Assembly (NCBI RefSeq): GCF_030123105.1
Contig: NZ_CP126095.1
Span: 806,001-870,000 of the forward strand
Direction: 5' to 3'
DNA: 64,000 bases
Source: Paenibacillus sp. G2S3
Lineage (GTDB): Bacteria; Bacillota; Bacilli; Paenibacillales; Paenibacillaceae
The position numbers and the translations under genes are program-made. The notes beneath the pieces were generated by a model. That model saw only the letters and a program-made list of their open reading frames with translations, had not been told where the DNA came from and ran no database searches. Shown here piece after piece: positions 63,080 through 64,000 of this stretch. Every line of letters starts with the position of its first letter. Positions within the stretch are counted from its first letter, which is position 1.

Positions 63080-64000
63080 ATGAACTTTAATCTTAACGAG
63101 GTACCCTTCAGCCGAAGAGGCACCTTTCTGGCTATTTCTGAACTACCTGAATCGGATGTTAGGGCGGAGGGACTTTATTTACGAACTGTGCGTGGTGGTG
63201 ATGATAAATTTGGTGAAGCTTTTCAAATTGAACTGCTGGACGAGAATAATCAGTATATCCCGTATGAGGCCAAGGCCGAGCCTACGCTGCTTCGTTTGAA
63301 TACGGATACCGAAAACATCTATGCGGAAATCTGTATTACAGATGGCCGTACGGTCCGGTTCAAGAGCAGAGGATGTGGCATTCGCCTCGCCTTCCGTACC
63401 TCAGCCTACGATTATGCTTATGAACACACCGCAGGCAGTTGGGAAGTAAACAGCTTCACCCATGAATGCCGGTTCATGCTCACCCGGCTAACCGGGGCGC
63501 TTCGGATGGAGGTACCTTGGGACAAAATCAAAAGTTCCCGCATTGTGGCGGAGTTCGTCCCTGAAGCGGGTACGGAAATTGCCGAGTTCGCGGTGGAAGA
63601 ATTCCGTACGGTATGGGAACAGCGTGAGGCCTGGAGGTCATGGGAGGAAGCGGTACTAGAGGTGCAACAGGAATATGACCAGTGGCTGGGTGCCAGCTTG
63701 ACAGTTCCCGAACGCTGGCAGGACGGCCGTGAACTGGCGGCTTATATTACCTGGTCCTGTCTGGTTCCCGCGGAAGGATGCTTGACCCGACCTGCTATGT
63801 ATATGTCGAAGAACTGGATGACGAATATTTGGAGCTGGGATCACTGCTTCAATGCGATGGCTCTTGTAAGACATCATCCAGAGCTGGCCTGGGACCAGTT
63901 TATGATCTTCTTCGACCGCCAGGATGAGAGCGGCCTGATTCCGGACTTTATCAACGACAAGTACGAGCTTTGGAACTGCAACAAGCCGCCTATTCATGGC
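63080..64000 (+). CDS. GH63/MGH1-like glycoside hydrolase, 5' part (truncated by window end)
   Basis: 307 codons from ATG 63080 (AAGGAG nine bases before) to the edge, with no stop. The first 190 residues are a beta-rich N-terminal domain (EVNSFTHECRFMLTRLTGAL); the (alpha/alpha)6 barrel begins with ITWSCLVPAEGCLTRPAMYM, then NIWSWDHCFNAMALVRHHPE, FFDRQDESGLIPDFINDKYE and WNCNKPPIHG, the pattern of GH63 and amylo-alpha-1,6-glucosidase-like enzymes. No signal peptide, so it is probably cytosolic. The catalytic residues of the second half lie outside the window. Linkage specificity cannot be told. Confidence 0.75.
   Translation, partial: MNFNLNEVPFSRRGTFLAISELPESDVRAEGLYLRTVRGGDDKFGEAFQIELLDENNQYIPYEAKAEPTLLRLNTDTENIYAEICITDGRTVRFKSRGCGIRLAFRTSAYDYAYEHTAGSWEVNSFTHECRFMLTRLTGALRMEVPWDKIKSSRIVAEFVPEAGTEIAEFAVEEFRTVWEQREAWRSWEEAVLEVQQEYDQWLGASLTVPERWQDGRELAAYITWSCLVPAEGCLTRPAMYMSKNWMTNIWSWDHCFNAMALVRHHPELAWDQFMIFFDRQDESGLIPDFINDKYELWNCNKPPIHG

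Noticed and set aside
1..64000. CRISPR arrays, rRNA or tRNA genes
   Set aside because: No regularly spaced direct repeats and no rRNA or tRNA-like sequences were noticed by eye.

Overview
The window reads as chromosomal DNA of a low-to-moderate-GC, spore-former-type Firmicute, most likely Paenibacillus or a close relative. This is inferred from AGGAGG-type ribosome sites, frequent TTG/GTG starts, consensus sigma-A promoters, CcpA-type cre boxes, the gene families present (DUF4317, DUF4003, copper-amine-oxidase-like stalk domains, plant-polysaccharide glycosidases) and the many orphan TetR/MarR/Lrp/AraC/PadR regulators. No rRNA, tRNA or CRISPR array was found. The window is a patchwork of short operons separated by strong hairpin terminators, with some accessory DNA.

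Region by region. 1-2.1 kb: 3' end of an unknown gene, then a decayed IS110-family element. 2.1-7.5 kb: a three-gene nuclease/defence-like module (NERD nuclease-like protein, EVE-McrB AAA+ protein, DUF2357 PD-(D/E)XK nuclease resembling McrC), followed by a relic of a second PD-(D/E)XK gene whose intact paralogue lies at 26.3 kb. 7.9-9.3 kb: ECF sigma factor with a membrane anti-sigma-like partner. 9.4-14.9 kb: PadR plus YhgE/Pip-like exporter, a D-amino-acid-oxidase-like enzyme, an Lrp regulator and an MFS pump preceded by a coupled short ORF. 15-19.6 kb: DUF4317 protein, a secreted protein made of three copies of an FG-GAP-like module, and an MBL-fold hydrolase. 19.6-24.1 kb: AraC regulator divergent from GH105 and GH112 enzymes, probably an intracellular route for galactosyl-rhamnose units of rhamnogalacturonan. 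24.2-29.5 kb: an orphan flagellin with a large inserted domain, the PD-(D/E)XK protein, and GNAT, VOC and APH-like enzymes. 29.7-35.9 kb: a GT-C glycosyltransferase with a tiny glycine-rich lipoprotein, yaaA, and a 1121-residue HEAT-repeat protein. 36-43.2 kb: a heterodimeric ABC exporter and a MacB/FtsX-type ABC transporter. 43.5-45 kb: GNAT and DUF4003 proteins. 45.1-49.7 kb: TetR-controlled operon joining a dihydrolipoamide-dehydrogenase-like flavoprotein, a membrane-fusion protein and an ABC-2 permease, then a MarR/quinone-reductase pair. 50.5-53.5 kb: NCS2 permease, cyanase and beta-carbonic anhydrase (cyanate detoxification) with a divergent Lrp gene. 53.6-55.1 kb: WYL regulator divergent from a VOC protein. 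55.2-59.9 kb: TetR, NCS1 permease, DUF917 and hydantoinase/oxoprolinase, a likely (thio)hydantoin or related ring-compound uptake and catabolic operon. 60-64 kb: a TolB-like propeller protein, a secreted stalk-domain protein, and the 5' part of a GH63/MGH1-like glycosidase under a cre site.

The candidates most worth following are the NERD/EVE-McrB/DUF2357 module with its nearby nuclease relic, the disulfide-reductase/efflux operon with no ATPase gene, and the inserted domain of the orphan flagellin. All functional calls rest on reading motifs and family resemblance by eye; no database search was possible.
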